From contig MNCI01005255.1 of assembly GCA_015680685.1 (NCBI GenBank), positions 665,758 to 729,757 of the forward strand: a DNA stretch of 64,000 nucleotides, written 5' to 3'. Shown one piece after another: positions 12,960 through 24,360 of this stretch (position 1 is the first letter of the stretch; each line of letters begins with the position of its first letter). The notes beneath the pieces were generated by a model. The model was not told the DNA's origin. It did not search any database and saw nothing but the letters and a program-made list of their open reading frames with translations. The stretch comes from Gnetum montanum. Lineage: Eukaryota > Streptophyta > Gnetopsida > Gnetales > Gnetaceae. Position numbers and translations under genes: made by a program.

Positions 12960-13075
12960 CAGTATATATAGGCTATATGCATTGCATTGATGAGGCCTCG
13001 TCGATGGGGCCTCATCAACATGGTCAGCTACATCGATAAGGCCTTGTTGACATAGCTATTGACCACCATTGACTT
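12960..13075 (-). promoter_or_regulatory. LTR-like internal promoter block upstream of ORF3 (Element 1)
   Basis: On the minus strand, modules CAAGGCCTTATCGATG, GATGAGGCCCCATCGACG and GAGGCCTCATCAATG are followed at once by GCCTATATATACTGCC (TATA at 12963-12970). The same GAGGCCTC and CATCGA words and the same order occur in the U3 of this element's own LTR. About 420 bp further downstream is GATTACAG, which could be a splice acceptor, just before ORF3. Promoter function is inferred. Confidence 0.5.
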
Positions 13076-14650
13076 CCATTAACTTTGGTCAAACTTTCAA
13101 AATACAAGGAATTTTTGGATGAAGTTGGGATCAAATGAAAGCTTAAGGAACCAAGAACAACATGAAAACATGAGAAGAGAATGCTGAAGCTCATAAATTT
13201 GGAAAAATTGAGAAAATTTTATTTAGTGAATGAATAAAATGAAAGATTAAGGAGTACTAAGCAATATACTCAATGGAATATGCCAAAGATAGGATTGTAG
13301 TGATGTCAAAGGTAAGGAACCTTAACTAACTAAGCTGAGAGCTATGCAAGTGGGTCCTCCCCATAGTAGGCTCGTGCCCTTTTGCCCTTGCATAACCTCA
13401 ATTGAAGAGTCTGTGGGCCCCACAGTCAATTAATGGTTATGAAAAGTTAAGGGCCAACTCGAAAGAATCTACTCAAGAATCCCAACACATCAGACCAAGA
13501 CTTAGAGCATAACATAGAACATGGTAGTGATGTAAATTATGGTAGCATGGATGGATGATAGAGAAGGTAGAATGGAGTTTCGAATTGAGGTCATAAGAAG
13601 TCCCTTATGGAATTTATGTTTAAAATGACCTAAGAAGTTCCATCTTTAGTTTAGACCAAAACCATCCACTTCTAGTGACTTTGCATCACCACTCTAAGAC
13701 TGATCCACCCACTCAAGATACAAGAATTCTTCCACAAAACAACCACCATTCCACAAAGAGAAGAAAAGAGAAGTAGGAAGTGCGAAAGAGAAGTAGAAAG
13801 TGAGAGAGAGAGAGGGCCTTAGTTAAAGGAAACCTTTGGGCATAGGTGCTTGTTGTTCAAGTCCCATAACTAGTGCTTGTAGCCTATTTATTTTTCCAAG
13901 GTGTGTGCTTTGAATTCCCATTGTTTTTTTAATTTTGAAATGGGAACCACACCATGTGAGGACTTATTTGTGTCAGAGGGGTGTGCTTTGAATTCCCATC
14001 ATTTTTTTTCTTTTTTTTTTATTTTTTCTTTTGGATGGAAACCACACCATGCAATGATGTTATTTGACTTCCTATTAGTGGTTGGTGTGGAATGGTAAAA
14101 GGTTTGTAAAAGACACTCAAACACCCAAGAAAGTAGAAGAGTACAAATAGTAACAAGTCCTCTTGAAGTCACACCCTTTACAAATCTTTGAATCCTTCTT
14201 ACTTTTGGAACTTTCAAGGTCACTAATTGATTAAAATTTTTTTAATGGAAGGGACCTCACATTTCCAAAATAATGAAAACCATAGAGTTCTTTGGATGGG
14301 GGGATGATGTGGACTCACTACTTGTTCCATGAAAAATAAACCATGTCAGAGTCATCCAATACCAAAATTCAAAAATAGAAACCAAACATTGACAATCACA
14401 CACTAAACACAAACAATCATTAATAAATAGCAATAGTGGCACTGTGTCCTGTGACAATAAAGCACTCTTTATTAGCAAAAATGAGAAAATATCACACTTA
14501 AATCAAACCAAAAAAAGTAAAATATATAAGAAAATGTAAAATAATCAAGAAGGTTTTAAGGTACTAAAGATGGTGTAAAATTAGAAAATTTTTAAAACAT
14601 CCAAAAACATAAAAAACAAAAAGGTAGAAAAACTGTGGAGCCAATTTGAT
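13076..14650 (-). other. Element 1 untranslated segment between integrase and the ORF3 promoter
   Basis: No reading frame. It is homologous to 51400-53010 in Element 2 and 42620-44100 in Element 3 (shared GTGGGTCCTCCCC and AACCACACCATGCA words). It carries a local duplication of about 79 bp, units starting near 13902 and 13980, each with GTGTGCTTTGAATTCCCAT and AACCACACCATG. Element 2 has a similar duplication near 52236-52390. Confidence 0.6.
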
Positions 14651-15960
14651 GGTTTAGCATGGATGGCCATATCCCCCATGACTGAGTTGGAAGGAGCATA
14701 TCTAAAAAATAGAATGTGGATGTTCATACATTGAGGTAGTAGTTACACTGGCTTGTCTTGGTTCTAAGAAAGGCTTTACTTGTTGAATGTTGACCAACTA
14801 CTTTTTATTTAGGCTGTTAGCTTTATAGATTATCATGACCCTAGAGGGAAAGGTTTGATCAATTATATAAGGCCCTTTCCACAATGTTTGGAATTTTGTC
14901 TTTTGTGCTACATGTGTGGGGTTCTAGTAGAGAACCTTATCTTCTAGTTGAAGTTTTATTTTTCCGATTCTAAGGTCATTACATTGCTTGCTAAATGCCT
15001 TCTTTACCTCATTCAAGGATAGGGCCACCAATCAATTTTCATCCAACATGTTTAAGTTGATCAATCTTTCCTTCTATGCTAGACTTAGGTCAAGGTTTAG
15101 ACCATAGGTTGTTGAGAGTGTACGGAGCTTGGATTGGACTTAGATTGTTGGAAGTTTCCTGTATAGTAACTTGTAAGGAGAATAGCCAATAGGAAGTTTC
15201 CAAGTTGAACAATAAGCCCAGAGAGCATCGTTAAGCTTTGTACTCTAATCCTTCCTATATTGGATAATGGTTCACATTAGTGTTTTTATAATCTCTCAGT
15301 TGGTTGCCTTTGCTTGACTATTGCCTTGGAGGTGGTAAGGTGTTGTTAATTTATCTTCTACCCCAAAGCATTGCATTAATTTTCTAAATTTTTCACATGT
15401 GAAATAAGTTCATTATCAGAAATTAGTGAATGTGGCATCCCAAACCTATTCACAATATCTTGTTGTATAAATTTGATAGCAGTGGATGATGTATAATCAG
15501 TAATAGCTATTGCTTCAGCCCATTTTGTGTAGTAGTCAATTGCTACTATAATATACGCCTTCCTGTTGGACATGGGTATGATGGGATCCATGAAGTATAC
15601 AACCCATATGTCAAAAGGTTCTAGTGGTTGAATCCACTATTGAGGATCTTCCATGCAAGCGGCCATCTCCCCATCATGTTGACAACATGTACAAGACTTG
15701 ATGAACTTGTGGGCATCCCTAAAGATTATAAGCCAATGGTATCTTACCATCAAGATTTTTATGGATATGCATCTCCCTGCATAGTGGCTCTACAAGGTCC
15801 TCCATGAGCATCTTGGAGAACATGCAATTGATCTTCATCAAGGACACACAAATGAATTAGGCCATCGACACACACCGTGTAGAGGTATCCATTGATTTCC
15901 ATGAAGTATTTGACCCAATGAAGAAATTGTTGTTTCTTTCTAAAATCAAAGTCTTGTGAC
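14651..15960 (-). pseudogene. Element 1 integrase, degenerate
   Basis: Ty3/Gypsy integrase core: a block like MDPIIPMSNRKAYIIVAIDY followed by TKWAEA and FGMPHSLISDN. The first catalytic Asp (the GIDFM context) has become Tyr, the second (LISDN) remains, and the Glu of the NGQVE context reads as Lys. The zinc-finger region is recognisable near 15759-15900. The C-terminal part retains KLPIGYSPYKLLYRKLP and ends near 14650. Frameshifts and stops throughout. Confidence 0.8.
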
Positions 15961-17330
15961 ATCTCTTGAGTGAGAAGATATGTGAGGATGCCATTATACC
16001 ATAATATTTTTGTAGGCATTTGTTCACTTATTGCTCCTGTAAAGAGAAGTTCATCGAGAAATTGATCAGAGAGTGGGCTCTCCTCCTCTTTATTATCCCA
16101 TTTTAAGTGAGAAATGTGGTTAGCAATCACATTCTCTATTCCTTTTTGATCTACCATAGTGAGATAAAATTCTTGCAAGATCATGAGCCACCGTATGACA
16201 CAAGGGTTCACTATTGGCTTGTCCATGAGGAAGTAAATTGCACTATGATCCATATGCACAAATACCTTGTAACCAAGCACATAGTATCTAAACATTTTTA
16301 GAGCATACACCACTACCATTAACTATGCTCCTATAATGCTCTAACTTGCGCAATGGATGTAATTTGGATGATTCTTATTATCCATCTATGTGAGCACAAC
16401 TCTTAAGGCATAGTTAGATGCATTTTTTATTATATGGAAAGGTTTGGACTAGTCTAGTGCTTGTAGGATTAGTGTTTCTATGAGTTTCTCCTTTAATTAT
16501 TGGAATGCATGTTTACATTCCTTGGTCTAGATGAAAGGTGCATATTTCTTTGTAAGCTCTACCAATAGCTTTGTGACCTTAGAGAAATTCTCTATAAATC
16601 AACGGTAGTAGCAAGTGTGTCCAAGGAATGACCAAACATCTTTAATGGTCTCTAGTTAACATGTTATCCCTTGGATGATCCTTATTTTTTCCAAGCCTAC
16701 ATCAATCCCTTTCTACAAAACTTAGTGTCCAAGCATAATGCCTTCTTGGACTATGAGATGGCTCTTTTGCCAGTTGAGTTGTAGATTTGTCTCTATACAT
16801 CTCTTTATTACATGCTCAAGCTGATTCAAGGCTTGCTCAAAGGTAGCACCATAGGTGGAAAAGTCATCCATGAAGACTTCAACACCACTACCAATCTTCT
16901 ATTGAAAGATACTAAGAACCAAGTGTTGAAATGTTGTAGGGGAATTACATAGACCAAATGGCATTTTACAATATGCAAAAGTACCCTAAGGACTCATGAA
17001 TGTTGTCTTGGCCTAATCTTTAAGTGCAATTTGGATTTGGTTATAGCCACTATAACTATCCAAAAAGCTATAATAACAATGCCTAGATATGGTGTCTAAC
17101 ACTTGATCTACAAATGCAAATGAAAATGATCTTTAAATGTTGCTATATTCAATAGCTTGAAGTCAATGCAAACCCTCCATTTTCCATCCTTTTTTGGTAT
17201 GATTACAAGTGGACTAACCCACTCACTATCCACAATTGGATAGATGAACCCCATCTTGAGGAGTCGCTCTATTTCCTCATTGATGATTTGCTTCAATTTG
17301 GGATTTAGTCAACCTCTACAACTGCCTTCT
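15961..17330 (-). pseudogene. Element 1 reverse transcriptase and RNase H, degenerate
   Basis: RT starts near 17300 with an N-terminal block including FIYPIVDSEWVSPLVIIPKK and WRVCIDFKLLN, typical of Athila/Tat. The catalytic box reads VFMDDFSTYG (about 16860-16880), so both Asp residues survive. RNase H follows with VVVYALKMFRYYVLGYKVF and HSAIYFLMDKP, then ENVIANHISHL. Numerous TAG and TAA stops. Confidence 0.85.
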
Positions 17331-17429
17331 AGGCTTTATGGCTAGGTCAGTGTAGATGTGATGTTGCATATCCTTGGATCAATATCCTTCAGTATAGTTG
17401 TTAACCATTTATTTACCACTTTCAACAAG

Positions 17430-18335
17430 TTTTGTTTTTATTTAGGAGGAAGTTTAGCATTAATTATGACTGGAACACCATTCTTTAAAAATGTATACTT
17501 CATACTAGCTGGTAAAGCTTTTAGCTCTAAGGGCTCTTGCTTGAAGTGATCAGGGATTTCCAACTCTTCCCAATAGGTGTCATTATCTTCATTAGAGATT
17601 TGAGAATGAACTTGTTCAATTTTGTCCATGCCTTCAACATATGCACATGTTAGGCTCTCAGTTGGCTCCATGCATATTTTGTTACTATCTAAATTAGCTA
17701 TCAACCACTGGGTGCCCTCCTACTTTATGACTACTCTACCTTTGAATATTGATCTCTTGTATACATTGATTACATGCCTTAATGTATGTGATCTTGATGG
17801 GCCAAATCTTTTGCACGTAATTGCACCTATTATCACAGTACACAACGCATGGAATATGCTTCTTCTTAATTTTGCCTAGTTTATTTTCCTTGGATATTTC
17901 TAAAGATAAGTCCCTTATGCCCATTCATGCATCAACCGTGCTTAACCAAGCTCTTCTAATGATGATGGGAAAATCACTTTTACAATTGTCCACCTTGATC
18001 ACTAGAAAATTAGTAGGATAGGACCACACACAAATTGTCATCATAATGTCTTTCACTAATCCCAAAGGAACAGTAATTGACCAATCTGCTAATTCTAAAT
18101 GAATGTTGCTCTTCTTGAGAGGTGGTAGGTTCTAGCCCTTACATATCATGGGAGATGAGATTAACTTTGAAACTAGCATCAAGAAGAGCCTTACATGGAT
18201 CTTGTCCAGTGATCTGTAGATAAATGAGTGGACTTCCTAGGTTAGATCTTTTCATAGGAAGATTTCCAGCCTTGATCCAGTAAGAAACAACATGAGTTAG
18301 CATTACAGTGTAGATCCTAGGTAGCACTTAGTTTG
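17430..18335 (-). pseudogene. Element 1 aspartic protease and linker, degenerate
   Basis: The protease site reads CKALLDASFKVNLIS at about 18145-18200, where Element 3 has LLDLGSNVNMIS and Athila proteases have D-L-G-A-S; here the Gly is lost. A shared linker, MGIRDLSLEISKEN, lies at 17890-17924. Catalysis would be lost even if it were translated. Confidence 0.7.
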
Positions 18336-18339
18336 AAGG

Positions 18340-20733
18340 CACTCGAAGGTATTTGATACAAAGGATGAGGGTGCTAGAGATGAAGGATGATTATCTAGAG
18401 TAGGTTGTAAGGGTTGGAGGGGGATGTTAAGTTAGAAGAAAGGTCTTTTTCTTGATCAATTTTTTGGACCACTTGGTTGAAAAACAAGTTGTGAGTGTAC
18501 AACCCTCCTAACATTTCCTTGTTGTGGTTGTCGAGGAATCTCACCCTGCATGGATGGAGTAGGAGGTAACTAGGTTAAATGTAGAGGTGTATGTGTAGAG
18601 GATGGTATGGATACAAATATGGATTTTCCCCTTGAGTAGATGATGAATGTATTCAGTGGTACTCTAGAGGGTAATAGTGATGCTGGAATGATGTACAACT
18701 TGCAGAACTTTTATGGGAGATGGGCTACTAAACATAGTATCCATATGGATATAGTTGCCTATAAAGAAACTACTACCTTAGTGGTGGAATTTCCCATGAT
18801 TGTGGTTGGTACCATTATTGGTATTGTTCAAAAGGTTGTGAAGGAGTTTTGCTTGGGTAGTAAGCTTGTTGTTGTTGGTAGTACTATCTTAGACTACCTT
18901 GAGGGTAAGGCAATTGTCTTGGTGCTTGCCTATGTTCTAGGCAAGGATTCAATGCATACACCCCTAGCTCTTATAAGTGTGACACTACAAGGGAACATCC
19001 CTTAGGATTTTCATATTAGTAAATGTCACATTCAATTTCATCATCAAAGTCAAACTCCACAACTTCCTCTACTGTAGTAGCTTTGCCCTTACCTCTTTGG
19101 TACGTACTTTCAGCTTTTTTTTTTTGCCTCCTATAATTATGATCACTATTTTTCTTTTTGGATTCTTTAACAATCTTCAAAGTAGTTTGAAATTTTTCAT
19201 TCATAGAGTTCCATAATTTGTCAATCTTGGCTAAAATGTTAAAAATAGATTTATCAAGTGTTGATTCCTCCTCATCATGAAATTGTACCTCTCATTCTCT
19301 AATGGAAGGATCCCTATTATATTCTTTAGCACTCTCCCTTTTTCATAGCTCACCTTCTTCTTTTGCTACCGACTCAATTAGCCTTTGGATATAATGAGCT
19401 CTCATTTCAGACAACCTTCCTTAGGCATACACCCCAATTCTTCTAGTTTTTTCTCTAAGCCCATCTATGATGTGATATAGTTATTCCATCTAAGAATAAC
19501 CATGGCCAAGGTATTGGTGTAGAAGTGAATAGTATCGGCTCATGGTAGCATCCAAGGGTTCATGTGCTCCTTGTTTCCAACCTTGGATTTACCTTCTTAG
19601 ATTAGACACTTTGGAGTATATCTGATATTTGTCATTGAATAGTTTCAACATGGTACTCCACTTGTGGATACATTTTGGCTCTAAGGACTAGTACCAACCT
19701 TCATCTTCCTTAATGAGCATCCTTGGGAAATGCTTGAGTTTCTACCACTCATTCTATATGTTCTATAAGGCACATGCATCTTGAGAAGCTTGTATATGTG
19801 TTTGTAGATCAGAGTTGTATCACCCTTTAAATCTTGGGATATTGTTCATGTCCAAGTGCTTAATCCAACTATCCTTCATATGATTGGTTGGGATTTTTCA
19901 CTACCTTCACAATTTTGAGCATACTTCGAGTTGCCAATAGTGGTTCATCATCATTGTTACATCGATGATGTTGATGATGGTTTTAGCCACCCCTTCAATT
20001 TTGGTCACCTTCATGATCATTATTATCTCAATTATCACCTTCATCATGGTTTTTTCAATGATAACTTCCATGAGAATCATCATATGAAGAGGAATGTTCA
20101 TAATCATATGAAGAGGATGAAGAGGAAGGTGGACCTTTCACCACCACCATGGTGTCTGCCATCACTCTTACACTTATTACAATTACCATCCTTAGATTCC
20201 TTGTTGTTGCAATGTTTACTTGAGTTTCTACCTTGGCTATCACTCTTTCGTAAACCTAATTTATGGACAATGGATCATAGGTTCAGGTTCACACCCTCAT
20301 CATCTGTGACAGGGGGTGGAGAATCTTCATGTTGAGAACCTTTCAAGGGAGGATCCTCATTGTCATCTTCATTTAGTAGGAACAAGGGATTGGTATAATG
20401 TTTTCTCTTTGTACTTCATAGAGTTTCTCTTGACATTGATCTCATTTGCATTGTGTTTCATTAGGATAGTAGTTTCGAGTGTCATATCCATCCACAACAT
20501 ATTCTTTATGAACATATGCCTAACTTCTTAAGGGTTTTGAATAGCATCCCAGGCATAGATCAATCAAGAGGTAAGATAATGTTACCCTTCATATCACGCC
20601 ATCGCAGCTATTCATCCTAATGTAGGATGAAGGTGAAGTTCGGCACAAACTCATTTGGATGAGTGTATATTACCTTGCATTCTTGTGGGACCAGTGGTTT
20701 GGTATCTTCATGCTTGTAAGAAGAAGAAGATAT
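18340..20733 (-). pseudogene. Element 1 gag, degenerate
   Basis: The start codon position is ATA (worn ATG) at 20731-20733, placed by homology with Element 2, whose gag starts with an ATG and then Ser-Ser-Ser. A conserved GNIILPLD block follows. Ser/Tyr-rich stretches lie at 20055-20110. The central capsid-like part includes HLDMNNIPRFKG and YYSLLHQYLGHGY near 19500-19850. A worn Cys-His remnant near 18960-19010 may be the zinc knuckle. Many stops. Confidence 0.7.
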
Positions 20734-20868
20734 TTTGCAAAACAAAATAGAATTGTCAGTATGTTTTTATAATTCTATGTATATTGGGAATGGTATTGAC
20801 TTTGAGGCTCGTACAATGATATTAATGGTATTCACTTAAACCTAAATAACACATGTTCCACAAAAAAA

Positions 20869-20886
20869 TCCCTGATAATGATGCCA
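20869..20886 (-). other. Element 1 primer binding site (tRNA-Asp type)
   Basis: The minus strand reads TGGCATCATTATCAGGGA, one base from the LTR end. It matches TGGCGCCGTTGCCGGGGA (complement of a plant tRNA-Asp 3' end, as used by Athila elements) at 12 of 18 positions. All six differences are C-to-T or G-to-A. Confidence 0.75.
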
Positions 20887-20887
20887 A

Positions 20888-21790
20888 TGATGAGTGATGA
20901 GGTACCCCTACATCCCAACCATGTAAATCATGAAGCATTCACATATGATCTAGTCGAATTCCATAGACTTTATTGTTTCTAATGCACTAGTCCTTTAACA
21001 AGTGAATATAGCCTTAAGGTTAATTGTTATCCTCCCAATTACACTTGTGACATATGTTGGTATGGTTAAGTATAACTAAGGCATCCAATTTTTATCATTT
21101 TTTGTTTTATAGTTTGATGTTGAAAATGTTGACAAAAGAAATTTGATTAACTAATCTAAATTAACTAATTAACTAGCATTTAACTAATCCTAACATAAGC
21201 ATTCGATCCCACTTTTTGTACATGTTCTAAACCCATGTATATGCTATCAGGTGATCAAGTGCTATGCTACTGGGCATACCAAGTAATAACGCTGCTGGGA
21301 TTACCAAGTGAATATGTGTTACACACAAAGCGATTGTACTTATGTGTGTAATCTATCTAGCTTAATTGCTTCATTAATGTAATAACTGGAAAATATTTAA
21401 TAACTAATGGAAATTATTTGAGAAATAATTAAGAACATTAAATGCATAAATAAAATAGCTAATCTATCCAAAGTGTTGTAAGGTTTATCAAAAAGCTCAT
21501 CTTTATTGCTGCACACATTGTCGTGCTTAGGTACAACAGTGCTCAAATAAAGATATGTACACTCAATGACTCTTGTTGTAGCACTTGGGGGAAAAATTCT
21601 AACTTTCAAATGAAAAAAATGTAAGAGCTCCACTGCAACTACAATTTTTACTTGCCATAATGCAGTTGCAATCATGTATTTATAGACAAAAATCAAGAAA
21701 ATTGACATTGTGTCAATGAGGCCTCATCGATGCATGATACAATGCATCAACGAGGCCTCGTCACCGCAACTAAATACATGCAACTCATTA
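20888..21790 (-). repeat. Element 1 5' LTR
   Basis: Direct copy of 8497-9414. It carries a clear TATA box (CTATAAATAC, minus strand, 21676-21685) preceded by GAGGCCTC modules at 21715-21765. It starts TGATGAGTGATGAGG on the + strand and ends ACTCATTA, then the TSD ATTAT. Confidence 0.85.
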
Positions 21791-21824
21791 ATTATTATGC
21801 TTATAATTGTTCCTAAACCACTAG

Positions 21825-21947
21825 TTCAAGCTCATATCCCTATGTTTCATGTGAAACCATGGGTAGAGACTCCAAACAAAGTGGAGTTCTTGCATGGAAT
21901 TGCTAAGGACATCATTAATCGATTACATTAAGTTGCACCTAAGATAG
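21825..21947 (+). pseudogene. Exon 6 of the FCP1-like pseudogene
   Basis: Acceptor AAACCACTAG, donor GTAAGG at 21948. One frame is open over the first two-thirds, including VKPWVETPNKVEFLHGIAKD, then a TAA at a likely CAA. It lies 30 bp right of Element 1's TSD, showing that the element sits in the intron between exons 5 and 6. Confidence 0.5.
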
Positions 21948-22044
21948 GTAAGGATTTTGTTTTATGTGCTTTGATTGTGGGATTGTCTTGAATTATGGCT
22001 ATCTAATGTTGTGTTTTATGGTTATATTTTATGTTTGTGTAATA

Positions 22045-22861
22045 CCATCCATGGAGTGGGATCCCAAAAGAGATATGAAGGTAGAATCCTTACCTAGACT
22101 TCCCTCTAATGTGTCTAGTTTACTTGTGAAGCTATATGACACTGCCATTGATAATGTCATGTACAAAAGGTTTATGGGAGCTAGAGAGGTCCAATGAATC
22201 ACTATGGGAGGAAGTTCTAGCCTTGAGGAAAAAGTATCAAAGATAGGAGGATATGATTAGAGATCTCTGAGATCATAAAGCCTTTGTGGAAGCTCAAGTG
22301 GCTAACTCAGGAAAGTTATGGACTAAGGAGATCACATGGGCTTACTACTAGCATGTTGTTCAGGACATAGGAGTGGTCCTATGGGATATGGCAGAGTAAT
22401 GTATGTAGATGAACCTCATCTCCTATAAGGTTGAGGACTAGAAGGATCACTATGCTTAGGTCCTAGAGTGGGGTAAGAAAAAAAAGGTCCACAAGCATTA
22501 GTATAAGGTTGATTGTGGGGCCTACCAAAAGTGGCTTAAGGAAGAGTTGATTGAATGGAACAAGAGAGAGTTTTTGATTCAAGGGATCTAGGTAGAGAGT
22601 GCTTATCAACTTTTTGAAAGTACCCTCAAGGTGGAGCAATCCCCTACTCTTCAGGTTACTATTGTTACAAGTGAGACAACTACAGCTACTGTTACTCATG
22701 AGCCTCCTACTTAGACTCCTATAGATATGACCAACATTCCTTTTGGTGTTGATCTTGGGGATGTTAACTAGATGAAAATGATGGAGGACAAAATCCTTTA
22801 TTGTTTGGAGGAAGGCCTTCCCCATTTACCCCTAGATATGATGGAGCTAAACTCTCCATAC
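22045..22861 (+). pseudogene. Exon 7 of the FCP1-like pseudogene, coiled-coil-like
   Basis: Starts after a weak acceptor and ends before GTGTGA at 22862. Readable text includes LPRLPSNVSSLLVKLYDTAI, then a charged Leu/Lys/Glu-rich stretch in two frames (probable coiled coil, about 22190-22620), then a Thr-rich spacer and IPFGVDLGDVN. TAG stops sit mostly where CAG fits. Confidence 0.45.
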
Positions 22862-22948
22862 GTGTGATATATTTTATGCTTTAGTCTTTGTTTTAAGTCA
22901 TGATTTTGGATATGGATTACTAATTAGATATATGTTGTTGCATTTTAG

Positions 22949-23041
22949 GCCTCAACAGACATTGGTGGCCCTAGTGGTGAAGGCTGAAATGACCCACCAC
23001 TTTCTCCTCTAGATGCCACTTAGCAGCCTTCATCAATTTAA
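22949..23041 (+). pseudogene. Exon 8 (last) of the FCP1-like pseudogene
   Basis: Acceptor TTGCATTTTAG, then a 30-codon Pro/Ser-rich tail ending in TAA. Two internal stops (TGA, TAG) fit CGA and CAG. The next 300 bp (23042-23350) are AT-rich and would hold the 3' UTR. Confidence 0.4.
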
Positions 23042-23369
23042 CTTGCTTTTGTTTTTACGAAAATGGCTATGATTAGCCAAAACTATGGTATGGATGATTG
23101 TTATTCTTTAACATTTTTTGCTACACATTATGGTCATGGCTATGTATGTTATGGACATTTTCATTTTAAATTTAATCTTTGGTTTTATTTTTGGTTGTAT
23201 GCATTTATAGTAGTAGTGAACATTTTAAATGGTGTAAACTTTTGAAAATGGCTATATTGATGTTTTTTTGTTATAAAATCAAATGTCTAATTGATGTGAT
23301 AATAGGATAAGTAAAGAGAGATATAGTAATAAAAGGGATGTTTTTTAGTTTCAGGCCATTATGGGCATA

Positions 23370-23560
23370 GGTTATATAATTTTGCCAATTTAAGGCTAGG
23401 GCAAGCCATAATGCTAGTGTAACGTCTTACTGGATGTTAATGCCAATTTAACATCTTAGTAGATGTTAGTGCCAATTTAACATCTTAGCAAACAATAGTG
23501 CTAGATCAACATCTTAGTGGATGAAAGTGCTAGTTTAACGTCTTAGTGGATGAAGCAAGA
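23370..23560. repeat. 29-bp tandem repeat in the 3' part of N2
   Basis: Six units such as CCAATTTAACATCTTAGTAG followed by ATGTTAGTG, four of them exactly 29 bp. Same family as at 610-710 and 35485-35720. Confidence 0.85.
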
Positions 23561-23859
23561 AAGAGACACTTTTTTGATGTTAACATAAATAAAATAAGGA
23601 AATGTGGTAGATAAAAATGCAAATGAACTTAGGCTACAAGAATTAGGCTATGTGCATAAAGCTTAAAACAACAATTGCATATGTAATAAAATATATATAA
23701 AAAGTAAGGCTCTATGGCTATTAGTGCATCTAGTCATAAAGGCATGGGAAGGTTAAGGTAAACCTCACCTATGTAGATTTTTCCTAATCTTTGTAAGATT
23801 AGGAAGTGAGTAAGGCCTACTTTGCATAAGCTTGTATTTGCCATCCCCTTTACTCACAA

Positions 23860-24360
23860 TGTTAAAAAGGGAGTTCATCCCAAAATGTATCCCATTTCCT
23901 AGCATTATCATCATTAGTTATCTTGGGTTTTTGCTCTGCATGCCTAGGAGCTTCTTCTTGAATCTCTAATTTGGACCTATTTTCTATGTCCACGTTGTTG
24001 ACATATAGGGGAGTTGCATTTTCATCATGAATAATGATTTCACCTTCCTCATAAGAAAGGTGAATTTCTTGATGGATGGGGAAAGACATAGCTCATACCT
24101 AAGCCAACCAAGGTCTTCCTTGGATCAGGTTGAATCCTAGTGTTTCTTTCACCACCAAGAATTTTGGAGTTATATGGAATTGTTCTTTGACTACAAAATT
24201 CAAGGAGATAGACCCCTTGATGAAAAATCTTAATCCATTGAAGGACTTAAGATCTATGGTGGTTGTAGGTTGTACTTGCTCAGTTAAGCCTAAGCATTCA
24301 ACGATGATGCATGGGATGACATTGGTTGTAGCTCCATCATCAACATGCACCTAATGTATT
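23860..24360 (-). pseudogene. N2 aspartic protease, degenerate
   Basis: Contains VDDGATTNVIPC (active-site D-D-G type, as in Tat proteases) and, near the end, GFNLIQGRPWLA, matching the usual I-L-G-R-P-W-L. It parallels N3's VDDGVATNVV and MILGRPWLAQ. After the protease the frame continues through IHQEIHLSYEEGEIIIHDEN, also shared with N3, and ends near 23860. Confidence 0.8.

Larger units (their letters stand above)
8497..21790 (-). mobile_element. Element 1: Athila-like Ty3/Gypsy LTR retrotransposon with ORF3
   Basis: Two direct LTRs (8497-9414 and 20888-21790) flank a 11.5-kb interior read on the minus strand. Flanks ATTGT (8492-8496) and ATTAT (21791-21795) form a 5-bp TSD with one transition. 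Order in transcription direction: 5' LTR, tRNA-Asp-type PBS, gag, protease, RT, RNase H, integrase, a ~1.5-kb untranslated segment, a promoter-like block, ORF3, PPT, 3' LTR. RT and PR motifs and the PBS are typical of the Athila branch. Every reading frame is broken. It sits antisense in intron 5 of the FCP1-like pseudogene. Confidence 0.9.
4538..23041 (+). pseudogene. Eight-exon decayed gene with an FCP1/NIF-like HAD domain, split by Element 1
   Basis: Eight readable blocks separated by GT...AG introns run from an ATG at 4538 to a TAA at 23039-23041, skipping Element 1 in intron 5. Exon 1 joins exon 2 in phase. In-frame stops are nearly all TAG, TAA or TGA where CAG, CAA or CGA fit, plus a few frameshifts. 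Coding length is near 3.1 kb (about 1,000 residues). Exon 2 resembles an FCP1-type phosphatase fold: a strand like LIIV-D-LNGILCYI with the nucleophile Asp replaced by Lys, then PGTRDFL, then NFNVMLWS, then FRDLDDAR. Exon 5 ends in an acidic run, and exon 7 looks coiled-coil. I do not recognise the whole protein. It could be a host gene, or a gene carried by a DNA transposon. It is certainly non-functional now. Confidence 0.6.

Noticed and set aside
12540-13130. A solo LTR inserted in Element 1
   Set aside because: It has U3-like modules and a TATA box, but the same segment aligns with Element 3 at 44100-44650, so it is part of the element rather than a separate insertion.
19931-20335. His/Asp-rich + strand frame of 134 codons
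   Set aside because: Antisense to Element 1 gag; composition comes from GAT/CAT repeats in the Asp/His/Ser-rich gag region.
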